In this document: in pieces, positions 1 through 5,955 of the stretch
Layout: each line of letters starts with the position of its first letter
Position numbering within the stretch: the stretch's first letter is position 1
Made by a program: the position numbers and the translations under genes
Assembly (NCBI GenBank): GCA_002686955.1
Contig: NYZA01000128.1
Location: 1 to 10,122 of the forward strand
Length of the DNA stretch: 10,122 nucleotides
Direction: 5' to 3'
Source of the DNA: Gemmatimonadota bacterium
GTDB taxonomy: Bacteria > GCA-2686955
The notes under the pieces: generated by a model
Seen by the model: the letters and a program-made list of their open reading frames with translations, nothing else
Databases searched by the model: none
Told to the model about the DNA's origin: nothing

Positions 1-458
1 CTAATTGCGGGATGGGAAAATGTCTCACGCATGTTGGCAGAGAGGGCCGGCCGAGCGTCTGAAGAGCTCCTCTATGAAGAAAAGCGATGCGACCGATTTC
101 GATCACGACAAGATTCCAGTCTAACCTCGACCGCCCTTGCGATTCTCTCCGGGCCGCGGCTCGATGCCTCCGCCCTCAATCCATGTAGCCGCCTCAGGTG
201 TCGAAACCGCGTAGGATTCGAGCAAGACAGCTCGCCGCTTCGTCGAAGCGGAGCCATTGGGCGGGCCTGGCTACGAAAAGCGGCGACCAGATTCCCAATG
301 CGCGGTCCCCCCGGGTGGGATGTTCCGGAGGTTTCGTGCGTCATCAAGCCGGGTGCCGTCGCCGCCGCCATCGGGTAATCTCGGGAGATACTCAGGCGGA
401 TCCAAAATCTCGAACGCCCTTCCGCCGAACGCCTTCCCAGGCAGAGAGGAACCGACCG
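1..458. other. Stretch upstream of ybaB without a recognisable gene
   Basis: No protein family can be recognised here on either strand. One + frame is open from base 1 to a stop at 376-378, so the tail of an upstream gene entering from the left edge cannot be excluded. However, its translation has no familiar motif and runs straight through the dispersed repeat at about 199-312, which argues against coding. In many bacteria dnaX lies directly before ybaB-recR, but no DnaX tail or signal-recognition-particle RNA motif was seen. No convincing promoter was found between the repeat and ybaB. Confidence 0.5.
199..312 (+). repeat. Dispersed intergenic repeat, copy D
   Basis: This copy belongs to a family of about 55-135 bp with four members in the window (the others are at 2000-2124, 2218-2354 and 2812-2868). 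It ends in GTCCCCCC at 305-312. Its centre (AAGCGGAGCCATTG at about 245-258, then GGGCCTGGCTACG) matches the reverse complement of the 2000-2124 copy at about 30 of 34 positions. The 5' part (about 199-240) resembles the 2218-2354 copy, sharing a CTTGCTC / GAGCAAG block. It lies about 145 bp before the ybaB start. No transposase is present. The outer boundary at the 5' side is uncertain. Confidence 0.7.
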
Positions 459-785
459 ATGCGCGGAATGCCGAACATGGGCAAGCTGATGAAGCAGGCC
501 CAGCAGATGCAGACCAAGATGGCCGAGATACAGGAAGATATGAAGAAGATGCGCTGCGAGGGGCAGGCTGGAGGCGGTGCGATCAAGGCGGTGCTGAACG
601 GAAACAACGAGGTGCTTGAGATCACGATCTCGCCCGAAGTGGTCGATCCCGAGGACGTCGAGATGCTTCAAGATCTTGTCCTGGCGGCGATTCGCGGGGC
701 GCGGCAGCAGTCCGACGCACAGCAGCAAGAGGCGATGAAGCAGGTGACGGGGGGAATGGGGCTTCCGCCGGGGATGGGGATCTAG
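459..785 (+). CDS. ybaB: YbaB/EbfC family nucleoid-associated DNA-binding protein
   Basis: Small (108 aa) nucleoid-associated protein of the YbaB/EbfC family, which forms dimers that bind DNA and is nearly always found beside recR. The start MRGMPNMGKLMKQAQQMQ is the family's typical N-terminus: a Met- and Gln-rich helix (residues about 7-33), followed by a short beta region containing GGGAIKAVLNG (38-48) and LEITISPEVV (53-62), and then a C-terminal helix (about 64-90). The tail is Gly/Met/Pro-rich (98-108). I chose the ATG at 459 because GAGAGGA (444-450) lies 8 nt upstream and the protein then has the usual length. Longer in-frame readings from 198 have no family match and run through the repeat. 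The stop codon (783-785) is immediately followed by the recR GTG, so the two are surely co-transcribed. The identification is secure. The exact cellular role of the family is less so. Confidence 0.95.
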   Translation: MRGMPNMGKLMKQAQQMQTKMAEIQEDMKKMRCEGQAGGGAIKAVLNGNNEVLEITISPEVVDPEDVEMLQDLVLAAIRGARQQSDAQQQEAMKQVTGGMGLPPGMGI

Positions 786-1394
786 GTGCAGCGCGCTCAG
801 TTCGCCGCGCCGCTCGAGCGGATGGTTCGCGGACTGAGCTCACTGCCCGGCATCGGGCGGCGGGCGGCGGAGCGGATCGCGCTTCACCTCGCGGCGAGCC
901 CGGCGGCCGTGGTGCGGGAGCTCTGCGAGACGCTGGTTCGCGGACGCGAAGCGCTCGGCATCTGCGAAATCTGCGGCAATCTGTCGGAGGCTACCCCTTG
1001 TGCGATCTGCTCCGATTCCGCGCGTGATAGCGAGGTGGTCTGCGTCGTGGAGGGGCCGCGCGAGGTCGCCGTGATCGAGCGCTCGCGGGCGCATCAGGGC
1101 CGCTACCACGTGCTCGGTGGGCTTCTGGCTCCACTCGACGGCGTCGGACCGGAACAGCTTCGAATCGCGCCGCTGGTCGAACGAATTCGCGCCGGCGGGG
1201 TGGATGAAGTGGTGCTCGTCCTCAGCCCCAGCCTCGAGGGGGACGCGACGGCGCTGCTCCTGCAACGCGATCTCGCGCCGACCGGGGTGCGCATCAGTCG
1301 CGCGGCTCGGGGGATTCCGGCGGGCGGCAGCCTCGACCACCTCGACGAAGTGACCTTGGGCAACGCCTTCGAGGGACGGCGAGAGATGCAATGA
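786..1394 (+). CDS. recR: Recombination mediator protein RecR
   Basis: RecR (202 aa, the usual length) works with RecO/RecF to load RecA onto SSB-coated gaps during recombinational repair in the cytoplasm. All domains are visible in order: a helix-hairpin-helix (LSSLPGIGRRAAERIALHL, 18-36), a four-cysteine zinc finger (C60, C63, C72, C75), a Toprim domain starting VVCVVEGP (84-91) with the conserved Glu89, and the C-terminal GIPAGGSLDHLDEVTLGNAFEGRR (176-199), the family signature. The Toprim segment reads LSPSLEGDATALLL (146-159), where TNPTxEGEATA is more usual, a conservative variation. The start is GTG at 786, directly after the ybaB stop. The purine-rich ybaB end (GGGGATGGGG) can serve as the ribosome binding site. 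The stop overlaps the pgsA start by 4 nt (ATGA). Confidence 0.97.
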   Translation: MQRAQFAAPLERMVRGLSSLPGIGRRAAERIALHLAASPAAVVRELCETLVRGREALGICEICGNLSEATPCAICSDSARDSEVVCVVEGPREVAVIERSRAHQGRYHVLGGLLAPLDGVGPEQLRIAPLVERIRAGGVDEVVLVLSPSLEGDATALLLQRDLAPTGVRISRAARGIPAGGSLDHLDEVTLGNAFEGRREMQ

Positions 1395-1972
1395 ACCTGC
1401 CGAACGCCCTGACGCTCTCGCGAATGGCGATCGCCCCGATCTTCATCGCCTGTTTGCTGATGGGGGGGTTCAAGGCGAGGCTGGCGGCCCTGCTCCTCTT
1501 CGCTGGGGCGTCGCTGACCGACTGGTTCGACGGCTATCTCGCCCGCAGTCGCGGCGCGGTCACCGACGTGGGCAAGCTGATCGATCCACTGGCCGACAAA
1601 CTCCTCACTTCGCTCGCTTTCATCGCCCTCGTGTGGCTCGGAATGGTCCACGCCGTGCCGGTCATGATCATTCTGGGGCGCGATCTGTTGGTCACTTCGC
1701 TGCGTGCCCTGGCGGGAGACAAGGGTGTCGTGATCGCGTCGTCGAATCTCGCCAAGTGGAAGACCGCCGTGCAGATGTTCGCGATCAGCGCGGCCTTGGC
1801 TTATCTGGTGGTGCGGGCCTGGGGTGTGCGGAATGGTGTCGTTCCGCTGAGCGAATCGTTCGATAGGTTCTGGCTTTTGTCGGTGCAAGTAATGGTGTTG
1901 CTCACCGCGGGCATGGCGTTGATTTCTGGCGTCCGATATGTTGTTGCTAGTTGGGGGGCGGTGCGGGGGTAG
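1391..1972 (+). CDS. pgsA: CDP-diacylglycerol--glycerol-3-phosphate 3-phosphatidyltransferase
   Basis: Integral membrane enzyme (193 aa) that makes phosphatidylglycerophosphate from CDP-diacylglycerol and sn-glycerol-3-phosphate, the committed step to phosphatidylglycerol. The CDP-alcohol phosphotransferase signature is complete: D44, D47-G48, A51-R52, G61, D65 and D69, in the spacing D(x2)DG(x2)AR(x8)G(x3)D(x3)D. The N-terminus NLPNALTLSRMAIAP is typical of PgsA. Hydrophobic membrane segments lie at about 10-25, 29-42, 72-98 and 125-190. The gene overlaps recR by the ATGA at 1391-1394, so it is probably translated by coupling. Among CDP-alcohol transferases the N-terminus favours PgsA over phosphatidylserine or cardiolipin synthases, but substrate cannot be proved from sequence. 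The next enzyme of the pathway, PgpA, is 1.04 kb downstream. Confidence 0.93.
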   Translation: MNLPNALTLSRMAIAPIFIACLLMGGFKARLAALLLFAGASLTDWFDGYLARSRGAVTDVGKLIDPLADKLLTSLAFIALVWLGMVHAVPVMIILGRDLLVTSLRALAGDKGVVIASSNLAKWKTAVQMFAISAALAYLVVRAWGVRNGVVPLSESFDRFWLLSVQVMVLLTAGMALISGVRYVVASWGAVRG

Positions 1973-1999
1973 GGCCAACGACGAAGAAAACAACGACCC

Positions 2000-2124
2000 G
2001 GGGGGACTGAATACTGGTCAGCCGAGCTCCGCCATTCGCAGCCAGGCCTGCGCAATGGCTCCGCTTCCCCGAACCTCTCGCCCTCTTTGCCGGTGGAATG
2101 AGAAGGCCAGATGCGCCCCACGTC
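2000..2124 (-). repeat. Dispersed intergenic repeat, copy A
   Basis: On the + strand the copy begins GGGGGGACTG (2000-2009) only 27 bp after the pgsA stop and ends near GCGCCCCACGTC (2113-2124). It aligns without gaps to the 2218-2354 copy over about 77 bp at roughly three quarters identity, both starting GGGGGACT and both ending with GCGCCCCACGTC. CGCCATTCGCAGCCAGGCC (2030-2048) recurs with one change in the 2812-2868 copy on the opposite strand. It contains a strong internal hairpin: GCCATTCGCAG (2031-2041) pairs with CTGCG-c-AATGGC (2048-2059), an 11-bp stem with one bulged C and the 6-nt loop CCAGGC. This stem is not conserved in the other copies. Confidence 0.75.
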
Positions 2125-2217
2125 GCTCGACCCGGCGTCAAAGCGTGCCTTTTCTCCTTCCGTGGCCCTATTCGAGAGCTGTCAATGGCCGGCCTTCGGC
2201 GGCTGAGGTTTCGACAT

Positions 2218-2354
2218 GGGGGACTCTCTGGAGGACCGAGCACTGATTCGCCGAGCGCCGCCCTTCCCTTCCAGGCAAGCCCCACCGCTCCGCTCCCCCG
2301 AGCTTCCCGCTCTGCTTGCTCTCGAGATACCGCGGCACGACGCGCCCCACGTCA
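2218..2354 (-). repeat. Dispersed intergenic repeat, copy B
   Basis: Same orientation as the 2000-2124 copy and about 95 bp from it. It starts GGGGGACT (2218-2225), carries GCCGAGCGCCGCC (about 2250-2262) and CCGCTCCGCTCCCCCGA (about 2285-2301), which match the corresponding blocks of copy A, and ends at GCGCCCCACGTCA (2342-2354). It is more diverged from the two + strand copies (199-312, 2812-2868), but it shares the CTTGCTC block with copy D. Base composition is extremely C-rich on the + strand. Confidence 0.65.
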
Positions 2355-2409
2355 CGCACCGATCACGCGCGCCAACGTTTTCGGCCGCCACGCGCACCTG
2401 CCGCCCGCG

Positions 2410-2500
2410 CCCCCCTCCGGTCGATCGGTGAGTTCCGAAATCACCGGTGTAGCAGCGCTACGTCGCGGATTTCGGGGCTTGCCGATCGGCCGGAGATGGG
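2410..2500 (+). ncRNA. Candidate structured RNA: 91-nt collinear hairpin
   Basis: Bases 2410-2453 pair with 2457-2500 around the 3-nt loop AGC with no bulges. In the core (2417-2453 with 2457-2493), 28 positions are Watson-Crick, 7 are G-U wobbles if transcribed as + strand RNA, and only 2 (2443/2467 and 2444/2466) mismatch. Clear perfect blocks are CCGAAATC (2435-2442) with GATTTCGG (2468-2475), GTAGC with GCTAC around the loop, and CCGGTCGATCGG (2417-2428) with CCGATCGGCCGG (2482-2493, one wobble). The stem continues less perfectly with TC/GA and CCC/GGG to 2410/2500. The wobbles would be A-C mismatches in the opposite-strand RNA and G-T mismatches in a DNA cruciform, so + strand RNA is the best-fitting form. 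No known RNA family was recognised. It could also be a hairpin of a small mobile element. The pairing is seen directly; transcription is inferred. Confidence 0.45.
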
Positions 2501-2533
2501 GTGCAGATGGGATGCGAAACTCGCTAGTTGTTC

Positions 2534-2556
2534 TTGCGGGGACCCATAGGTCGCAA
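2534..2556 (+). other. Small stem-loop downstream of the long hairpin
   Basis: TTGCG (2534-2538) pairs with CGCAA (2552-2556), and ACC (2542-2544) pairs with GGT (2549-2551) around the loop CATA, with a 3-nt GGG bulge on the left arm. It may be part of a larger folded RNA together with the neighbouring hairpins. A stem this short could be chance. Confidence 0.25.
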
Positions 2557-2658
2557 CTCCCGGTTCCCGATGCAGAGATCCAACTTGTGACGCAGGGCAC
2601 CGGCGGATCCTCTCTTCCCGGCGTCGGAGATGGGCCCGTCCGCTCGTGCCCTTCGTCC

Positions 2659-2711
2659 CGCCCTCGCCGGCGCCCCGACCGCACGGGGCCCGCGGCGAAC
2701 AACCGAGGGCG
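2659..2711 (+). other. Nested GC-rich stem-loop
   Basis: An outer 8-bp stem, CGCCCTCG (2659-2666) with CGAGGGCG (2704-2711), encloses a perfect 6-bp hairpin, GCCCCG (2672-2677) with CGGGGC (2684-2689), loop ACCGCA. The inner part may extend by CGCCG/CGGCG as an alternative to the outer two base pairs. The very high GC makes such pairings more likely by chance than usual, but the nested arrangement is notable next to the 2410-2500 hairpin. Confidence 0.35.
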
Positions 2712-2742
2712 AGCTCAAGCCGGCGAAGACCCTATGTCGAGA

Positions 2743-2781
2743 CGTCGGTTCGGCGGCACCGCTCCGCCAACATGGGCGACG
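2743..2781 (+). other. Nested stem-loop before repeat copy C
   Basis: CGTCG (2743-2747) pairs with CGACG (2777-2781). Inside it, GTT-c-GGCGG (2748-2756) pairs with CCGCCAAC (2764-2771) with one bulged C and the 7-nt loop CACCGCT. The 5-nt ATGGG (2772-2776) is unpaired on the right arm. This is the third strong stem-loop of the 2410-2781 stretch and is compatible with one long folded transcript. Confidence 0.35.
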
Positions 2782-2811
2782 CCGCCAACCCCTCGCGACG
2801 AAAGTTGGTGA

Positions 2812-2868
2812 GAAATGCGGCCTAGCTGCGAATGGCGGGGACCAGCTTCGCAGTGCGCAGTCCCCCCC
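2812..2868 (+). repeat. Dispersed intergenic repeat, copy C (short)
   Basis: This copy shares GGCCTAGCTGCGAATGGCGG (2819-2838) with the reverse complement of the 2000-2124 copy (one change in that block), then GACCAG, and ends AGTCCCCCCC (2859-2868). It is in the same orientation as the 199-312 copy and opposite to the copies at 2000 and 2218. Only the 3' half is clear; the upstream part has diverged or is missing. GGGGAC (2836-2841) can pair with GTCCCC (2860-2865), and a GAC...GTC pair in the equivalent place is also possible in copies A and D. Confidence 0.65.
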
Positions 2869-2895
2869 TTCTTCTGAATTCTCCATTATCCGCGG

Positions 2896-2927
2896 GTCGC
2901 CGACACTTGATCGGCGACTTCGGTTTT
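2896..2927 (+). terminator. Possible intrinsic terminator
   Basis: A perfect 8-bp stem, GTCGCCGA (2896-2903) with TCGGCGAC (2911-2918), has the 7-nt loop CACTTGA and is followed by TTCGGTTTT (2919-2927). The U-tract is interrupted by CGG, so termination may be weak. The T-rich side exists only for + strand transcription. It would end any + strand transcript of the repeat/hairpin gap before pgpA. Confidence 0.45.
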
Positions 2928-2954
2928 GCGAGGGGGCGGGCGGCGCTCTACTCT
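2926..2954 (+). promoter_or_regulatory. Weak sigma70-like promoter candidate for pgpA
   Basis: TTGCGA (2926-2931) and TACTCT (2949-2954) are 17 bp apart. This matches the -35 and -10 consensus at 4 and 3 of 6 positions. It lies just after the terminator-like hairpin and 58 bp before the pgpA start, a sensible position, but the -10 match is poor and chance is a real possibility. Confidence 0.2.
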
Positions 2955-3001
2955 CGCCATTGGTGTCCTTATCGATCGCGCGCCCGCGCGGGTGCTTCAT
3001 C

Positions 3002-3007
3002 AGGAGG
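3002..3007 (+). promoter_or_regulatory. Strong Shine-Dalgarno that decides the pgpA start
   Basis: AGGAGG at 3002-3007 is a perfect ribosome binding core 4 nt before the in-frame TTG at 3012. No ATG or GTG in this frame is suitably placed, so this site is the main reason for the TTG start call. Confidence 0.7.
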
Positions 3008-3011
3008 CGAA

Positions 3012-3482
3012 TTGGATCCTGTTTCCGGCACGAACCCCTCCCCGGCCGAGCGCCTCGCCACTCTCGGGGGCGTGGGCCGACTCAAGCCCGCTCCTGGGAC
3101 CTGGGGCACGGCTCTTGCTGCCGGCGTTCTCTGGCTCCTGCTTCCCGAGGGGGGGCTGATCGCGGCGATGGTGGCCCTGCTCCTCTTCGTCGTCGCGGTG
3201 CCGATCTGCGCGGTGGCCGAGCATGAGTCCCGGGAGCGAGACCCTGGCTGGATCGTGCTCGATGAGGCGGTTGGAATGGCCGTGGCCGTGGTGGCTCTGC
3301 CGCACTCCCCGGCTCCTTGGCTCGTCGCCTTCTTGGCCTTTCGAGCCTTCGACATAGCCAAACCTCTTGGCATCGATCGCGCCCAGGGGCTCCCCGGCGG
3401 GTTGGGCGTGGTTGCCGACGATGCTCTCGCCGGACTCTACGCGAATCTGCTCACCCATGTGCTCCTCATCATCTTCAACTGA
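3012..3482 (+). CDS. pgpA: Phosphatidylglycerophosphatase A
   Basis: Membrane phosphatase (156 aa from this start, close to the family's usual length) that converts phosphatidylglycerophosphate to phosphatidylglycerol, the step after PgsA. Conserved PgpA blocks are present in order: GVGRLKPAPGTWGT (20-33), a hydrophobic segment (34-66), ERDPGWIVLDEAVGM (75-89) with acidic D84-E85, a second hydrophobic segment (90-110), FRAFDIAKPLGI (110-121) and GGLGVVADDALAGLYANL (129-146) with D136-D137. The acidic pairs are the expected metal-binding residues. The start is TTG at 3012 behind AGGAGG; the frame is open further upstream but shows no family similarity there. The 3' end overlaps the likely cinA start by 26 nt. 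Separation from pgsA by the repeat-rich gap is unusual for an otherwise compact region. Confidence 0.92.
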   Translation: MDPVSGTNPSPAERLATLGGVGRLKPAPGTWGTALAAGVLWLLLPEGGLIAAMVALLLFVVAVPICAVAEHESRERDPGWIVLDEAVGMAVAVVALPHSPAPWLVAFLAFRAFDIAKPLGIDRAQGLPGGLGVVADDALAGLYANLLTHVLLIIFN

Positions 3483-4728
3483 GCTCGCCACGGGGCCAGC
3501 CCGCCGAAACGCCCGGATCGTGGCGGTGGGCGACGAGCTGACTTGTGGGTCACGGATCGACACGAACTCGGCGGAGCTGGGTCGGGCGCTGACCACATGG
3601 GGGTATCGAACGCTCGGCTCGCGCAGTGTCGGTGACGAGATCGAGCGGATCGTCGCGGCGATCGAAGAGGCGGTGGCGGAGGCCGATGTCGTTTTGGTGA
3701 CTGGAGGGCTCGGGCCGACACCCGACGACCGTACGCGGGAGGCGCTGGCGGCTTGGTCGGGGGGGGCGCTGGAGGAAGATCCGGCGGTCGTGGACTGGCT
3801 GAGGGAGCTCTTTCGGCAATTCGGCCGGCCGATGGCGGAGTCGAATCGACGGCAGGCGATGGTGCCGAGGGGGATGCGTCCGATTCTGAATCCGGCGGGC
3901 ACGGCGCCGGCGCTGGTGGGGGAACGCGAGGGAACACTGCTGATCTCGTTGCCGGGGGTGCCGAGTGAGGTGAGGGCTTTCTTGGGCGGGGAGGTTGGCG
4001 AGGTCTTGCGGGCTGGAAGTGGAGTGGCTCCGCTCGAGGTGGCGCGTCTGCTCACGACCGGGATTACGGAATCGAAGCTCGCGGATCTTGTGGGGGAGCT
4101 ACCGGCGGACCCCGCGCGGTTGGCCTTTTTGCCGGCGCTGGGCGGGGTAGAGCTGGTCCTGAGCGCTCCGAGCGCGGCCGTGCTCGAGGGGGCGAGGGGG
4201 GCGCTTCGTGAGCGCTTGGGCGATCTGGTCTACTCCGAAGACGGGGAACGGCTCGAAGAGGTCGTGGGGCGGATGCTGGTCGATGCGGGGGCGACGGTGG
4301 CGGTGGCCGAGTCGTGCACCGGAGGGCTGGCGCTCAGTCGACTCACCGACGTGCCGGGGGCGTCTCGCTACGTTCTCGAGGGGGTCGTGACCTACTCGAA
4401 TGAAGCGAAGACGCGGATTCTCGGGGTGGAGGCGGAAACTCTGAAGGCGGAGGGAGCGGTGAGTGAGGCCGTCGCCCGGAAGATGGCGGAAGGGGTGAGA
4501 GAGATTTCGGGGGCGAGCTTTGGGCTCGCATCGACGGGGATCGCGGGGCCGGCTGGGGGAACGGAAGAGAAGCCTGTGGGGACGGTGTGGATCGCGATCG
4601 CCGGGGGGGATGGGACCGAGGCTCGGCGTGTGCGGATTCCGGGCGATCGCGGTGTGATCAAGTTCAGGGCCGCGCAGGCGTTGATCGACGGGCTGCGGCG
4701 CCTTCTGGGTCGCGGCCGAAGCCCGTGA
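3457..4728 (+). CDS. cinA: CinA family protein (CinA N-domain plus PncC-type C-domain)
   Basis: Full-length CinA (423 aa). The N-terminal MoaB-like domain starts at ARIVAVGDELTCGSRIDTNS (19-38) and includes VTGGLGPTPDDRTREAL (81-97) and LISLPGVPSEV (162-172). In some bacteria this domain has ADP-ribose/NMN-related pyrophosphatase activity. The C-terminal domain (about 265-415) is of the PncC nicotinamide-nucleotide amidase type: VAESCTGG (283-290) carries the presumed catalytic Ser286, followed by GASRYVLEGVVTYSNEAK (301-318) and STGIAGPAGG (359-368). It recycles NMN from NAD use, and cinA is classically linked to competence and often precedes recA, as here. The ATG at 3457 has no clear Shine-Dalgarno and adds about 18 residues before the conserved start, but the next in-frame start (GTG 3520) would cut the first beta strand. 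It probably relies on coupling with pgpA. An 8-G run at 3759-3766 lies in the N-domain. Confidence 0.93.
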   Translation: MCSSSSSTELATGPARRNARIVAVGDELTCGSRIDTNSAELGRALTTWGYRTLGSRSVGDEIERIVAAIEEAVAEADVVLVTGGLGPTPDDRTREALAAWSGGALEEDPAVVDWLRELFRQFGRPMAESNRRQAMVPRGMRPILNPAGTAPALVGEREGTLLISLPGVPSEVRAFLGGEVGEVLRAGSGVAPLEVARLLTTGITESKLADLVGELPADPARLAFLPALGGVELVLSAPSAAVLEGARGALRERLGDLVYSEDGERLEEVVGRMLVDAGATVAVAESCTGGLALSRLTDVPGASRYVLEGVVTYSNEAKTRILGVEAETLKAEGAVSEAVARKMAEGVREISGASFGLASTGIAGPAGGTEEKPVGTVWIAIAGGDGTEARRVRIPGDRGVIKFRAAQALIDGLRRLLGRGRSP

Positions 4729-4756
4729 TTCCTGCTTGCTTCGATCGAAACCAAGA

Positions 4757-4806
4757 CCGAGATCGCGAGCGGAGCCGCCGCCGCGATATCCTTGTAGAGA
4801 TCTCGG
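4757..4806 (+). promoter_or_regulatory. Nested inverted repeats in the cinA-recA spacer
   Basis: CCGAGAT (4757-4763) is complementary to ATCTCGG (4800-4806). Between them, ATCGCG-a-GCGG (4762-4772) pairs with CCGCCGCGAT (4778-4787) around the loop AGCCG, a 10-bp stem with one bulged A. The two stems share only AT at 4762-4763. No U-tract follows, so it is not a standard terminator. It may be a recA leader structure or a protein-binding site. No SOS box of a known type and no clear sigma70 promoter was identified in the 143-bp spacer. Confidence 0.4.
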
Positions 4807-4871
4807 GCGTCCGATCGGCCCGCCGGCCCGTCCGCGGCGTTCGAGAGCATTGAAAAACGAAAGAGCGCGAC

Positions 4872-5936
<1,065 letters not shown>

Positions 5937-5955
5937 TCAGAATCCAGGGAGAGAC

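Larger units (their letters stand above)
1973..3011. other. 1.04 kb gene-free gap with repeats and hairpins
   Basis: This stretch lies between pgsA and pgpA in an otherwise compact region. It contains three copies of the window's repeat family, an unusually long collinear hairpin (2410-2500), two further strong stem-loops (2659-2711, 2743-2781), a weaker one (2534-2556) and a terminator-like hairpin (2896-2927). Long open frames exist on both strands (for example 2098-2811 + and 2524-3000 -), as expected in stop-poor GC-rich DNA. Their translations are Arg/Pro/Ala/Ser-rich with no motif, and they run through the repeats and hairpins, so I do not call them genes. No transposase, integrase or reverse transcriptase was seen. 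Confidence 0.75.

Noticed and set aside
46-95. tRNA-Ser/Leu-like D arm (GGCCGAGCG followed by CTGAAG)
   Set aside because: No matching acceptor stem, anticodon arm or T-arm with GGTTCGAATCC-type sequence at the right distance could be built.
72-728. Long - strand open frame (218 codons) across the ybaB region
   Set aside because: It is antisense to ybaB and runs through repeat copy D. The translation has no recognisable family, and such frames are common in GC-rich DNA.
2410-2800. RNase P RNA, tmRNA, SRP RNA or retron msr-msd in the structured gap
   Set aside because: None of the conserved sequence blocks of the known housekeeping RNAs is present on either strand, and there is no reverse transcriptase gene nearby for a retron.
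2098-2811. 237-codon + strand open frame in the pgsA-pgpA gap
   Set aside because: The translation is Arg/Pro/Ala/Ser-rich without motifs. It passes through a repeat copy and all the hairpins and has no ribosome binding site at its ATG.
2524-3000. 158-codon - strand open frame in the same gap
   Set aside because: It has low-complexity composition and no motif, and it includes the reverse of repeat copy C, which by translation looks like a repeat-derived spurious ORF.
3759-3766. Eight-G run in cinA as a phase-variation slippage tract
   Set aside because: Seven-G runs also occur in pgsA (1462-1468) and recA (5060-5066), so long G runs are ordinary in this genome's coding DNA.
4729-4871. SOS box upstream of recA
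   Set aside because: Neither the E. coli-type CTGT-N8-ACAG, the Gram-positive GAAC-N4-GTTC nor the alphaproteobacterial GTTC-N7-GTTC pattern is present in the spacer.
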